Below, in pieces: positions 1 through 7,265 of a DNA stretch of 37,565 nt. Under the pieces are notes generated by a model, which saw only the letters and a list, made by a program, of their open reading frames with translations, was not told where the DNA came from and searched no databases. How positions within the stretch are numbered: position 1 is the stretch's first letter; each line of letters begins with the position of its first letter. Position numbers and translations under genes: made by a program. The stretch is from Betaproteobacteria bacterium. GTDB taxonomy: Bacteria; Pseudomonadota; Gammaproteobacteria; Burkholderiales; SG8-39. The stretch covers positions 1 to 37,565 of the forward strand of contig VBCM01000190.1 of the NCBI GenBank assembly GCA_005883675.1, in the 5' to 3' direction.

Positions 1-354
1 ATGACTGCTTACGCGCAGTCGGCAAAATGCCGCTGGCGGGCGATCCTCGATTATTTCGCGGTGATGTCGCCCTGGGATCGCTGCGGGCACTGCGACAACT
101 GCGCGCGCCGGGGCACCGCCGAGCCGCACGGACCGGCGCTCAAGCTGAAGCCCGCGAGTAAGCCGAGCCTGCATCCCGGCGACGCCGTGAAGCTGCGGCG
201 TTTTGGCGAGGGTCGAGTGCGCACCACTCACGGCGAGCGCGTCGAGGTCGAGTTTCCCGACGGCTCGCGGCGCCACTTCCTCAGGGAGTACGTGCGGCCG
301 CTGCGCCGAGCACAAATTGCGACTTCGCTACCTACTCGCCGTCGCCGCCGGTAA
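1..354 (+). CDS. recQ: RecQ-type ATP-dependent DNA helicase, C-terminal part (5' end outside window)
   Basis: This is the 3' end of a RecQ-family helicase, which unwinds DNA 3' to 5' in recombination and repair. The visible part begins with the zinc-binding subdomain: a Cys at about residue 10, then CGHCDNC near residues 28-34, the arrangement of RecQ zinc ligands. Next comes a short basic linker and a small beta-rich tail (LRRFGEGRVR, then VEVEFPDGSRRHF). It ends there without an HRDC domain. The helicase motor is upstream of base 1, so the ATG at position 1 is almost certainly internal. The stop overlaps the start of the following hydrolase gene, suggesting co-transcription. Family call from the Cys motif and surrounding residues. 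Confidence 0.82.
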   Translation: MTAYAQSAKCRWRAILDYFAVMSPWDRCGHCDNCARRGTAEPHGPALKLKPASKPSLHPGDAVKLRRFGEGRVRTTHGERVEVEFPDGSRRHFLREYVRPLRRAQIATSLPTRRRRR

Positions 355-904
355 GACGCCCGCCCCGCTCCTTTGTTTTTTGCACGGCTACGGCGAAGCC
401 GCCCCGCACGCGATCGAGCGCGCGTTGCGGCTGCACGGGCCGCTCGCGCCGAGCGCGGCGGCAATCGCAAAGCGCGAATTCGTCATCGTCGCGCCGCAGC
501 TGCCGACGGCAGGCGACATCTGGGCGCGCCATGCCGATGACGTGCGCGGGCTCGTGGCCGGCATTTGTGTGAAGCACGCGGTAGAGGCGGCACGCATGTA
601 TCTCACCGGCTTTAGCTTCGGCGGCAACGGCGTTTTCGATCTCGGACTCGCGCAGCCGGATCTCTGGGCGGCGCTCTGGGCGGTCGATCCAACGCGCGTG
701 CCGCGCAAGGCGCCGGCGCAGCCGCTATGGCTCTCGGCCGGCGAAGCGGCGCGCGCGCAAAAGCACGAGTTCAGGCGCGCGCTCGCGCTCGGCGCGGCGG
801 ACAAAAGGATATGGACCGATGGTGGCGAAGATCACGTCGGCGCGGCGCGCGCTGCGTATGGCGACGAGCGCATTTACAGCTGGTTGCTGCAGTGTGTGCG
901 CTAG
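317..904 (+). CDS. Alpha/beta hydrolase (esterase / dienelactone hydrolase-like)
   Basis: A 195-aa alpha/beta-hydrolase. An early strand is followed by the oxyanion motif HGYGE, then the nucleophile elbow GFSFGG with the putative catalytic Ser. A late GGEDHVG segment probably supplies the catalytic His, with Asp or Glu in the preceding region. It has no signal peptide, so it is probably cytoplasmic. The substrate cannot be told; the size resembles phospholipase/carboxylesterase or dienelactone hydrolase relatives. I place the start at the TTG at 317, because the frame upstream only repeats recQ sequence in another phase; no ATG lies before the core fold. It overlaps the recQ end by 38 bases. 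Confidence 0.72.
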   Translation: MRLRYLLAVAAGKTPAPLLCFLHGYGEAAPHAIERALRLHGPLAPSAAAIAKREFVIVAPQLPTAGDIWARHADDVRGLVAGICVKHAVEAARMYLTGFSFGGNGVFDLGLAQPDLWAALWAVDPTRVPRKAPAQPLWLSAGEAARAQKHEFRRALALGAADKRIWTDGGEDHVGAARAAYGDERIYSWLLQCVR

Positions 905-988
905 CGCACCGCCCTGGGCCTCCCGACTGGCGCGCGCTGACCATTTCTTAGGATCTCTGCCGGCGGGCGGGCTACATTGGCCTGGCAA

Positions 989-1165
989 ATGAATGAATTC
1001 GCCAACCTGCTCGTCCGCGCCTCGCGCACCATGGGAACGCTGTATGCCCTGGCGATGCTGCTCAATGCGGAGCCGCGCGAGGTCTATCACTGGATCGCCG
1101 GCATCGAGCGGCCGAACCCCGAGCGCCTGGGCGAGCTCCTCGCCCGCCTGGACACCGTCCTCTAG
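989..1165 (+). CDS. Small hypothetical protein with helix-rich, HTH-like fold
   Basis: A 58-aa protein starting at ATG 989; an in-frame TTG lies 12 bases upstream at 977 but ATG is the better choice. The sequence looks like helices separated by a turn (MLLNAEPREVYHWIAGIERP), reminiscent of a Cro/C1-type helix-turn-helix module, with a second helix ELLARLDTVL at the end. It has no signal peptide or membrane segment. It stands alone between the hydrolase and selO. A DNA-binding role is only suggested by the pattern. Its stop overlaps that of a possible broken gene on the other strand. Confidence 0.55.
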   Translation: MNEFANLLVRASRTMGTLYALAMLLNAEPREVYHWIAGIERPNPERLGELLARLDTVL

Positions 1166-1303
1166 AGCGTCACCTTGGCGCGCGGGTGGCGCCGCTTCTT
1201 CGGCGGCGTGCCACCGACGTAAAGCTTGTTCTTCGGATGCTTGCCGCCCGACCAGCCGGCGCGGCGCGTTGCCCGATTTGCTGCGCCTCGCAGCCTGCCT
1301 CAT
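1162..1303 (-). pseudogene. Possible frameshifted small basic protein gene
   Basis: On the minus strand an AGGAGG at 1308-1313 lies four bases before an ATG at 1303. That frame gives a basic start (MRQAARRSKSGNAPRR) but then runs on through other genes without a plausible product. One frame over, a compact tail reads GGKHPKNKLYVGGTPPKKRR and continues with a few basic residues to a TAG at 1162-1164. The tail looks like a genuine small conserved basic protein end, and it has no start codon of its own. A one-base indel in the CG-rich stretch near 1255-1265 would join them into about 47 residues. The reading is tentative; it may be a sequencing error or a fortuitous ORF. Confidence 0.3.
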
Positions 1304-1363
1304 GTGGCCTCCTCAAATCGGACCAGCAAGCATCGTGCGCACGGCCGCGCGCGATAATTGGCC

Positions 1364-2926
1364 ATGGCTCTCGCCGCTGCCAAGCGCCGCCCAGCATTGA
1401 TCGATCTCGCCGCCGCGAGCTTCGAGAACACGTTCGTGCACGAGCTGCCCGGCGATCCTGTGCTCGTCAACATGCCGCGCCAAGTGGCAAACGCTTGCTA
1501 TACGCGCGTTGCGCCCACGGCGGTGGCGACGCCGCGCCTCCTCGCCTGGTCGGACGCGATGGGTGAGCTCCTCGGCCTCGCGCGCCCGAGCGCACTCGGC
1601 CTCGAGGTGCTTGCCGGCAATCGCGTGCTCGCCGGCATGGAGCCCTACGCCGCGCGCTACGGCGGGCACCAGTTCGGCCACTGGGCCGGGCAGCTCGGCG
1701 ATGGACGCGCCATCACGCTCGCCGAGGTGATGGCGACCGACGGCTCGCGCCAGGAACTCGAGCTCAAAGGCGCGGGCAAGACACCCTACTCACGCACCGC
1801 CGACGGCCGCGCCGTGCTGCGCTCGTCGCTGCGCGAATTCGCGTGCAGCGAAGCGATGTTCCATCTTGGCGTACCGACCACGCGCGCGCTCTCGCTCGTC
1901 GGCACCGGCGAGGAAGTGATCCGCGATATGTTCTACGACGGCCACCCGCGAGCCGAGCCCGGTGCGATCGTGTGCCGCGTCGCGCCGTCGTTCGTGCGGT
2001 TCGGCAACTTCCAGATCCTCGCCGCGAACAACGAGCTCGAGGCGCTGAAGCAGCTCGCCGATTACGTAATCCGCCACCACTACCCGGGCCATTCGTACGC
2101 GAGCTGGTACCAAGAGCTCTGCCGGCGCACCGCCGCCCTGATGATCGACTGGATGCGCCTTGGCTTCGTGCACGGGGTGATGAACACCGACAACATGTCG
2201 ATCCTCGGCCTCACCATCGACTACGGGCCTTACGGCTGGCTCGAGGGCTACGACCCGATGTGGACGCCCAACACGACCGACGCGCAGGGCCGGCGCTATT
2301 GCTACGGCAACCAGCCCGCCATCGCGCAGTGGAACCTGGCGCGGCTCGCCGAGGCGCTGCTGCCGCTCCTCGAGCGCGAGGCGCTCGAGGAGGGACTCAA
2401 CCGCTACGCCGAGGCGTTCAACGACGGCTGGCGCCGCGCGCTCGCCGCCAAGCTCGGCCTTGCGTCGGTGCAGACGGACGACGAGGAGCTTGCGCGCGAA
2501 CTCCTCGTCGCGCTCACCGAGACCGAGACCGATTTCACACTCTTCTTCCGCCGCCTCGCCGCAGTGCCCCTCGAGGGCAGCGGCGAGGCGCTCCTCGCGC
2601 CGCTGGCACCGGCCTTCTACGGCGCCCAGGCGGCCCACGAGCGCCTGGCGGCGTGGCTTCGCCGGTACGTGGCGCGTGCTCGCGCCGAAGGCCCGGATCG
2701 GCCGCAGCGCATGGCGAGCGTCAACCCGAAGTACGTATTTCGCAACTACCTCGCCCAGCAGGCGATCGATGCTCTCGAGGCGGGCGATGCCGGCCCGCTC
2801 GAGCGGTTGATGCGCGTGCTACGGCGACCCTATGACGAGCAACCGGAAAGTGAGGAATTTGCCGCACGGCGGCCGGAGTGGGCCCGAAGCAAGCCGGGCT
2901 GTTCTGCGCTATCGTGCAGCTCATGA
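1364..2926 (+). CDS. selO: Protein adenylyltransferase SelO (YdiU family)
   Basis: A 520-aa SelO/YdiU-family pseudokinase. Established work on the family shows it transfers AMP from ATP to hydroxyl side chains of proteins, linked to redox homeostasis. Recognisable blocks run in order: EPYAARYGGHQFGHWAGQLG, the ELELKGAGKTPYSR loop, RSSLREF, the HGVMNTDNMS catalytic-loop equivalent, and TIDYGPYGW with the metal-binding Asp. The C-terminus ends in SCSS, matching the family's tail where some members carry selenocysteine; here it is Cys. Length is slightly above the 480-residue enterobacterial form. ATG 1364 is preferred over the TTG six bases upstream. The stop overlaps the next start as ATGA. 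Confidence 0.95.
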   Translation: MALAAAKRRPALIDLAAASFENTFVHELPGDPVLVNMPRQVANACYTRVAPTAVATPRLLAWSDAMGELLGLARPSALGLEVLAGNRVLAGMEPYAARYGGHQFGHWAGQLGDGRAITLAEVMATDGSRQELELKGAGKTPYSRTADGRAVLRSSLREFACSEAMFHLGVPTTRALSLVGTGEEVIRDMFYDGHPRAEPGAIVCRVAPSFVRFGNFQILAANNELEALKQLADYVIRHHYPGHSYASWYQELCRRTAALMIDWMRLGFVHGVMNTDNMSILGLTIDYGPYGWLEGYDPMWTPNTTDAQGRRYCYGNQPAIAQWNLARLAEALLPLLEREALEEGLNRYAEAFNDGWRRALAAKLGLASVQTDDEELARELLVALTETETDFTLFFRRLAAVPLEGSGEALLAPLAPAFYGAQAAHERLAAWLRRYVARARAEGPDRPQRMASVNPKYVFRNYLAQQAIDALEAGDAGPLERLMRVLRRPYDEQPESEEFAARRPEWARSKPGCSALSCSS

Positions 2927-3714
2927 AAAGAACAACTGCGCTTCTCCTCGCCCTCAGCGCTGCTGCGGCGCTCGCGCAGCAGCCGACCCCGAAGACCTCG
3001 GAGCAGCAGGCGCGCACCTACATCGCGAGCGCCTTCATGACCGGCGCTGCGCCGCTGATCCTGAGCGATGACGTGGTGGTGCAGCCGGAGCTGCGCCAAC
3101 GGCTCGCGCTGCCGCAGGATGCGAACAGCCGCACGGTGTATCAGGCGCTCGTGAATCTCACGCTGGGAAAGCTGCTGCAAGTGCGGCCGGCGATTCGCGA
3201 CGAGGTGCTGAAGTCCCAGGCCATCGCCACTCCCGGCAAGCCGATCTTCGCCCTCGAGGCGGGCGACACGACGCTCGTCCTGCAATACGACCTCGAGCGC
3301 GACAACATCTCGTTCGTGGGGCAGCCGGCACAAATCGCCACGGCGGCGCCCGTTACGCCGCCGACGACGGTGCAGCAGGTGCCTGATACGCAGCCCGCGG
3401 TGACGCAGGCGCCGGCGCCTGAGCCGGCGCCAGCCGCGGCACCCGCGCCCGAGCCAGCTCCAGTGGCGGCGCCCGCACCCGCTCCGGCGGTGGAGGCCAC
3501 GCCGCCGGCCGAGCCCGCTAAGCCGGCCTTGCAAGTAGTGGAGCCGCAAGAGCCACGCATGGCGAAGCAGGGACCCGCTGCCGCTCCCAAGCCGCAGGCG
3601 GTCAGGGCGCCGCTCGAGTCGCCCCGGGCCGTTCTCAAACCGACCGGACCGTGCGAAATCAAGCCGGTCATGTCGGACCAGGACCTCGTGAACTGCGGCG
3701 CGACGCCGCGCTGA
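2923..3714 (+). CDS. Exported protein with Pro/Ala-rich linker, unknown function
   Basis: A 263-aa protein starting at ATG 2923 inside the selO stop. It has a classic signal peptide (MKRTTALLLALSAAAALA, cleavage before QQ). A folded region of about 120 residues (RTYIASAFMTGAAPLILSDD onward) follows. From about residue 140 to 235 there is a low-complexity Pro/Ala/Glu linker built from APAPEPAP-like repeats, then a short tail with two Cys (CEIKP and VNCGATPR) that could form a disulfide. I do not recognise the domain. The linker suggests it spans the periplasm or bridges to the cell envelope. Translational coupling to selO implies co-expression. An upstream in-frame ATG at 2878 is less likely because it would bury the signal peptide. 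Confidence 0.75.
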   Translation: MKRTTALLLALSAAAALAQQPTPKTSEQQARTYIASAFMTGAAPLILSDDVVVQPELRQRLALPQDANSRTVYQALVNLTLGKLLQVRPAIRDEVLKSQAIATPGKPIFALEAGDTTLVLQYDLERDNISFVGQPAQIATAAPVTPPTTVQQVPDTQPAVTQAPAPEPAPAAAPAPEPAPVAAPAPAPAVEATPPAEPAKPALQVVEPQEPRMAKQGPAAAPKPQAVRAPLESPRAVLKPTGPCEIKPVMSDQDLVNCGATPR

Positions 3715-3795
3715 AGCCCGCCGGCCGGCATGCCGGTCGCGGCACGAATCCTGCAGCGCTTCTCCTGCTTTCCACTTGGAAACTGGAGGACTTGT

Positions 3796-4125
3796 ATGAA
3801 GTTTGCGAAAACGCTCCTGATTGGCGTGTCCGGCCTCGCGCTGGGCATGGGGGCAGCGCTGGCGGCTGACCAGTCGAAGAACGACCCGGGTTTCAACAAG
3901 CTCGACAAGAACAACGACGGCTACCTGTCGCGCTCCGAGGCGGCGAAGAACCCCTACCTCGCCAAGCGCTTCAAGGAAGCCGACAAGAACGGCGACGGCA
4001 AGCTCTCGCGCACCGAGTATCTGGCGGTGATGACGAAGAAGGATCTGAAGAGCGCCAAGGACAAAGTTGCGGGCAACAAGGACAAGGACCGCAGCGCCGC
4101 CACCGGCTCGAGCAAATCGAAGTAG
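3796..4125 (+). CDS. Exported EF-hand calcium-binding protein
   Basis: A 109-aa protein preceded by GGAGG (3785-3789) at good spacing to ATG 3796. It has a signal peptide (MKFAKTLLIGVSGLALG, cleaved near ALA-AD). Two canonical EF-hand loops are present: DKNNDGYLSRSE (residues 37-48) and DKNGDGKLSRTE (residues 63-74), each with acidic residues at positions 1, 5 and 12 and Gly at 6. A Lys/Asp-rich tail follows. Periplasmic Ca2+ binding or signalling is expected from the motifs; the partner is unknown. The gene seems monocistronic, closed by the strong hairpin terminator at 4150-4175. The in-frame ATG at 3730 is rejected because it lacks this ribosome site and hides the signal peptide. Confidence 0.88.
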   Translation: MKFAKTLLIGVSGLALGMGAALAADQSKNDPGFNKLDKNNDGYLSRSEAAKNPYLAKRFKEADKNGDGKLSRTEYLAVMTKKDLKSAKDKVAGNKDKDRSAATGSSKSK

Positions 4126-4149
4126 CTTTCCCCGGATTTAATGTAAAAC

Positions 4150-4175
4150 GCGGGCCTGGCGGCCCGCTTTTTTTT
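4150..4175. terminator. Rho-independent terminator, probably bidirectional
   Basis: A perfect 7-bp stem (4150-4156 GCGGGCC, 4161-4167 GGCCCGC) with a TGGC loop is followed on the plus strand by eight T residues (4168-4175). It ends the EF-hand gene. Read on the minus strand the hairpin is preceded by A residues and followed by GTTTTA, so it can also end the minus-strand operon whose last stop codon lies at 4174-4176. Confidence 0.9.
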
Positions 4176-4338
4176 AGCGTCGGCGGCCGTAGGCGGCGAA
4201 GAGCGAGACGGTGCAGAGCGCGAGCAGCACGGCTACCGCGATCTTAAGGATCAGCGACGCTCCCTCGCCCACGTCGCCGTGCGCGATCAGCACCACCGCG
4301 ATGGCGGCCATGAGGAAGCGCAGCGCCCAGCCGAGCAT
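4174..4338 (-). CDS. Small two-helix membrane protein, DUF1328 (YtjA)-like
   Basis: A 54-aa protein starting MLGWALRFLMAAIAVVLIAH and ending FAAYGRRR. It has two hydrophobic helices (about residues 3-19 and 29-48) separated by a short Gly/Asp-containing turn. The layout and the start MLxWALxFL match the DUF1328/YtjA family of small inner-membrane proteins, though the conserved GFGG turn is replaced by AHGDVGEG. Function is unknown. It starts six bases after the DadA-like stop, so it is the last gene of that operon, and its stop sits in the terminator's T run. Confidence 0.6.
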   Translation of the reverse strand: MLGWALRFLMAAIAVVLIAHGDVGEGASLILKIAVAVLLALCTVSLFAAYGRRR

Positions 4339-4344
4339 GGCGCA

Positions 4345-5646
4345 TTAACGCGCGCGTACCCGCGCGGGCGTTGCGCTACCTCCTGCCGAGGCCATAGGCC
4401 GGATGGCGGAAAGGCCGGTGAAGGCAAAGTCGATCTCCGGCCTGCGCCCGCTCACGATGTCGGCGATGGCGCGGCCGCTACCGCAGGCATGCGTCCAGCC
4501 GAGCGTCCCGTGCCCAGTGTTGAGGTAGAGGTTCGCATAGCGCGTCGCGCCGACGTAAGGCACGTTTGACGGTGTCGCGGGCCGCAGGCCCGTCCAGTAC
4601 TGCGCGCGAGCCGGGTCTCCCGCGGCCGGAAAGAGCTCGAGCGCTCGGCGCAGGATGGCGCGGCAGCGCACCTCGTTCAACGCCGTGTTGTAGCCGTTGA
4701 GCTCCGCCGTCCCGGCGATGCGCAGCCGCTCGCCCAGCCGCGAGAACACGAGCTTGTGCTCATCGTCGGTAAGCGACACCGTGTAGGCGCGGCTCGCATC
4801 CGCCACCGGCAACGTGACCGAGTAGCCCTTCAGCGGATAAATCGCGAGCCGGATGCCAAGCGGGCGCAGGTAGAGCGGACTGTACGACCCCAAGCAAACC
4901 AGGTAAGCGTCCGCTCGCAGCACGTCGGTCGCGTGTTCCAACCTTACGCCGGCGATGCGCCCGCCTTGCGCTTGCAGCGCCGCAATGCGTGCGGCGCGCA
5001 ATTGCACACCGCGCTGTGCGCAAAGCGCCGCGAGCGCCCGGGTGAACTTGTGCGCGTCGCCCGACTCGTCGGTAGCAGAGTAGCTGCCGCCGGCGAGTGG
5101 CACGCCTTTCAACGCCGGCTCGATCTCCACGCAGCGACGCGCGTCGAGCATTTCGATGTCGCAGCCGAGCTCGCGCATGACCCGCGCCGCTCGCCCGGCG
5201 GCGCCGAGCTCGCGCTCGCTCGTATAGAAGTGCAGGATGCCGCAGGTGAGCTGATCGTACTCGATGCCGGTCTCGGCGCGCAGCGCCTGAAGGCTCGCGC
5301 GGCTGTAGAGGCCGAGCGTGACGAGCTGGCGTGTGTTGTGCCGATGCCGCGCGGCGGTGCATTCGCGCAGGAAGGCGAGCCCCCAGCGCCACTGATGCAG
5401 GTCGGCGCGCAGCCGGAAAAGCAACGGCGCATCCTCGCGCCCGAGCCAGCGCAGGAGCTTCGCCGGCACCTGCGGGTTCGCCCAGGGCTGCGCGTGCGAG
5501 ACGGAGATCTGGCCGCCGTTGGCGAATGACGTCTCCTCGCCGGCGGCGTCGTGCCGGTCGATGAGCGTCACTTCGTGGCCCGCCTTGGCGAGGTACCACG
5601 CGGAGGTGACGCCGATCACGCCGGCACCGAGCACCAGTACCTTCAT
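4345..5646 (-). CDS. dadA: D-amino acid dehydrogenase-like FAD oxidoreductase (DadA family)
   Basis: A 433-aa FAD-dependent amine oxidoreductase of the DAO superfamily. The N-terminus has the Rossmann dinucleotide motif (VLGAGVIGVTSAWYLAKAG), then ETSFANGGQIS, typical of DadA small subunits. The C-terminal FAD site shows TGLRPATPSNVPYVG and NTGHGTLGWTHACGSG. DadA-type enzymes oxidise D-amino acids to 2-oxo acids and pass electrons to the respiratory chain at the inner membrane. Length fits DadA (about 430). Its ATG overlaps the dodecin stop by one base. The substrate might differ from D-alanine, since no alanine racemase is adjacent as in classical dad operons. Confidence 0.87.
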   Translation of the reverse strand: MKVLVLGAGVIGVTSAWYLAKAGHEVTLIDRHDAAGEETSFANGGQISVSHAQPWANPQVPAKLLRWLGREDAPLLFRLRADLHQWRWGLAFLRECTAARHRHNTRQLVTLGLYSRASLQALRAETGIEYDQLTCGILHFYTSERELGAAGRAARVMRELGCDIEMLDARRCVEIEPALKGVPLAGGSYSATDESGDAHKFTRALAALCAQRGVQLRAARIAALQAQGGRIAGVRLEHATDVLRADAYLVCLGSYSPLYLRPLGIRLAIYPLKGYSVTLPVADASRAYTVSLTDDEHKLVFSRLGERLRIAGTAELNGYNTALNEVRCRAILRRALELFPAAGDPARAQYWTGLRPATPSNVPYVGATRYANLYLNTGHGTLGWTHACGSGRAIADIVSGRRPEIDFAFTGLSAIRPMASAGGSATPARVRAR

Positions 5647-5849
5647 CAGTCGAGCGTGAAGCCCACCTTCATCGTCACCTGCCAGTGCGCCACCTTGCCG
5701 CCTTCGATCTCGCCGCGCGTATCTGTCACTTGGAACCAGCGCAGGTTGTGCAGCGTGCTTGCCGCCTTGGCGACGGCGTTCGCGATCGCCTGCTCCACTC
5801 CCTGCGGCGAAGAGCCGGTGAGTTCGATGGTCTTGTAGACATGGTTCAT
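5646..5849 (-). CDS. Dodecin family flavin-binding protein
   Basis: A 67-aa dodecin. The sequence starts [20 protein letters not shown], with a conserved helix ([21 protein letters not shown]) and a beta strand ending [14 protein letters not shown]. The Trp in LRWFQV matches the flavin-sandwiching Trp of dodecins. Family members form hollow dodecamers that store FMN, riboflavin or CoA. It lies between a MetE-like gene (4-base overlap at its start) and the FAD-dependent DadA-like gene (1-base overlap at its stop), so it may buffer flavin for the co-expressed oxidoreductase; that link is inference from context. Confidence 0.92.
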   Translation of the reverse strand: MNHVYKTIELTGSSPQGVEQAIANAVAKAASTLHNLRWFQVTDTRGEIEGGKVAHWQVTMKVGFTLD

Positions 5850-7027
5850 GGCGCTCTCCTCGAGTAAAGCTCTTCGGTGGCAAGGCGGGCGCCGGCGACC
5901 AGCGCCTCGAGCTTTGCCCACATGATCGTCGGATGCACGCGGCGGTGGAAGGGCCCTTGGGCGAAGCCGCAGTCGGTGCCCGCCATCACGTTCTCGCGGC
6001 CGACCAGCCGCGCAATGCGCACGAGGCGCTCGGCGACGAGCTCCGGATGCTCGACGATGTTGGTCGCGTGGCTGATGACGCCCGGCACCAGCTTCTTTCC
6101 AGCCGGGAGCTTGACGCTCTGCCATACGCGCCACTCGTGCTCATGGCGCGGGTTCGCGCCCTCGATGAGATAGGCGCCTGCATTCACCTGCAGGATGAGA
6201 TCGACCACGTCCTTCAGCGGCACATCGGTGCTGTGCGGTCCCGGCCAGCTGCCCCAGCACACGTGATAGCGCACGCGCTCCGGCGCAATGCCGGCGAGCG
6301 CCTCGTTCAGCACCTCGACGTGCATTTCCACCCAGCGTCGGTAGTCGGCGAAGCTCGCCGGCGGCACCATGCGATCGTAGGTCACGGCGAGGCGCGCATC
6401 GTCCAGCTGCAGATAGAGGCCGGCGTTCACGATCGCCTGGTATTCCGTGCGCATGGCGCGGCCGATCGCGCGCACGCATTCCTCGTCGCTCGCGTAGTAC
6501 TCGTTCTTGCGGTCCGGGATGACGCTCGCCGGCGCCGCCACCGGCAGGAAGCCCTGCTTTGCGCCCGCCGCCGCGAGCGCCGCCTTGAAGTTGGCGATGT
6601 CGCGGTTGAGCTCCTCCTGCCCGGTGTACTCGATCGGCCCCACGCACACCGCCAGCGTACCGCTCGCGCCGGCACTCGCCGGCGGGCCTTCGGCCGAGTC
6701 GAGCTCGGCGTAGAACTCGGCGAAGCGCGCGCGATCGGCGCCGCGCGCGAACGGGTTCGCGCCGGGCGCGACCGGCCGGCGCTCGAAGCCCGAGAGCCGC
6801 TCGAGCGCGTACTGCGACCAGCTGATCGCTTTGCCGAACTCGCCGTCGCTCGGCCCGTCGATGCCGAGCTCGACCTGCCGGCGCACCACGTCCTTCACGG
6901 ATTGCGCGAGGCAGCGCTCGTACGCGGCGCGGTCGTAGGGCTCGCGCTTTTGCCGCGCGCGGATGAATTCCAGCAGCGCCGGCGGCCGGATCAGGCTGCC
7001 GACGTGGGTTGTGAGGATGCGCTCCAT
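5846..7027 (-). CDS. MetE C-terminal-type cobalamin-independent methyltransferase-like protein
   Basis: A 393-aa protein of the UROD/MetE-like TIM-barrel family, equivalent to only the catalytic half of MetE (COG0620 type). It begins [13 protein letters not shown], a typical start of the short form. Candidate zinc ligands are His255 and Cys257 ([12 protein letters not shown]), Glu289 ([12 protein letters not shown]) and Cys353 (GTDCGF), matching the His-Cys-Glu-Cys order of MetE. It could transfer methyl groups to a thiol such as homocysteine, but the methyl donor of short forms varies and cannot be read here. The ATG at 7027 lacks a clear ribosome-binding site and is preceded by a perfect 12-bp hairpin. 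Its stop overlaps the dodecin start. Confidence 0.85.
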   Translation of the reverse strand: MERILTTHVGSLIRPPALLEFIRARQKREPYDRAAYERCLAQSVKDVVRRQVELGIDGPSDGEFGKAISWSQYALERLSGFERRPVAPGANPFARGADRARFAEFYAELDSAEGPPASAGASGTLAVCVGPIEYTGQEELNRDIANFKAALAAAGAKQGFLPVAAPASVIPDRKNEYYASDEECVRAIGRAMRTEYQAIVNAGLYLQLDDARLAVTYDRMVPPASFADYRRWVEMHVEVLNEALAGIAPERVRYHVCWGSWPGPHSTDVPLKDVVDLILQVNAGAYLIEGANPRHEHEWRVWQSVKLPAGKKLVPGVISHATNIVEHPELVAERLVRIARLVGRENVMAGTDCGFAQGPFHRRVHPTIMWAKLEALVAGARLATEELYSRRAP

Positions 7028-7030
7028 GCA

Positions 7031-7061
7031 GAGGAGTTCGGGGACGGAGCCCGAACTCCTC
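7031..7061. promoter_or_regulatory. Perfect 12-bp inverted repeat abutting the MetE-like start codon
   Basis: Arms at 7031-7042 (GAGGAGTTCGGG) and 7050-7061 (CCCGAACTCCTC) pair perfectly around a 7-base loop. The element ends three bases before the minus-strand ATG at 7027 and nine bases beyond the preceding gene's stop (7070). No T run follows, so it is not a normal intrinsic terminator. It may be a translational control hairpin or a protein operator. Confidence 0.6.
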
Positions 7062-7069
7062 CAATGGTA

Positions 7070-7252
7070 TTACGTCCGCGGCGGCTCGCTCGGCTCGTCC
7101 TCGTCCGACATGCCGGATGTGACTGCGCGCGCCTTGCCGTCGGCGATCGGCGGCAGCTTCGGCTTCGCCTCCTCGGGAAAGCCGGGAAGCTGCGCAATGG
7201 CCGCGCTCCAGCTCGAGGGCTTGCGCGGCGGCGGGTCGTCGTCGTGTCTCAT
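7070..7252 (-). CDS. Small hydrophilic hypothetical protein
   Basis: A 60-aa protein starting MRHDDDPPPRKPSSWSAAIA and ending DEDEPSEPPRT. It is Pro-rich and charged, with no membrane segment or signal peptide, and probably partly disordered. AGGAG precedes the ATG at good spacing, which supports translation. It lies 13 bases after the BrkB stop and 42 bases before the MetE-like start. I do not recognise the family. Confidence 0.55.
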   Translation of the reverse strand: MRHDDDPPPRKPSSWSAAIAQLPGFPEEAKPKLPPIADGKARAVTSGMSDEDEPSEPPRT

Positions 7253-7265
7253 GAGCACTCCTAGT

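Noticed and set aside
1790-2638. Long minus-strand open frame opposite selO
   Set aside because: Its Arg/Glu/Val-rich protein is a shadow of codon bias in a well-recognised plus-strand gene and has no family features.
3725-3736. CCGGCATGCCGG palindrome upstream of the EF-hand gene
   Set aside because: A 12-base palindrome is easily met by chance in such GC-rich DNA and no promoter boxes lie near it.
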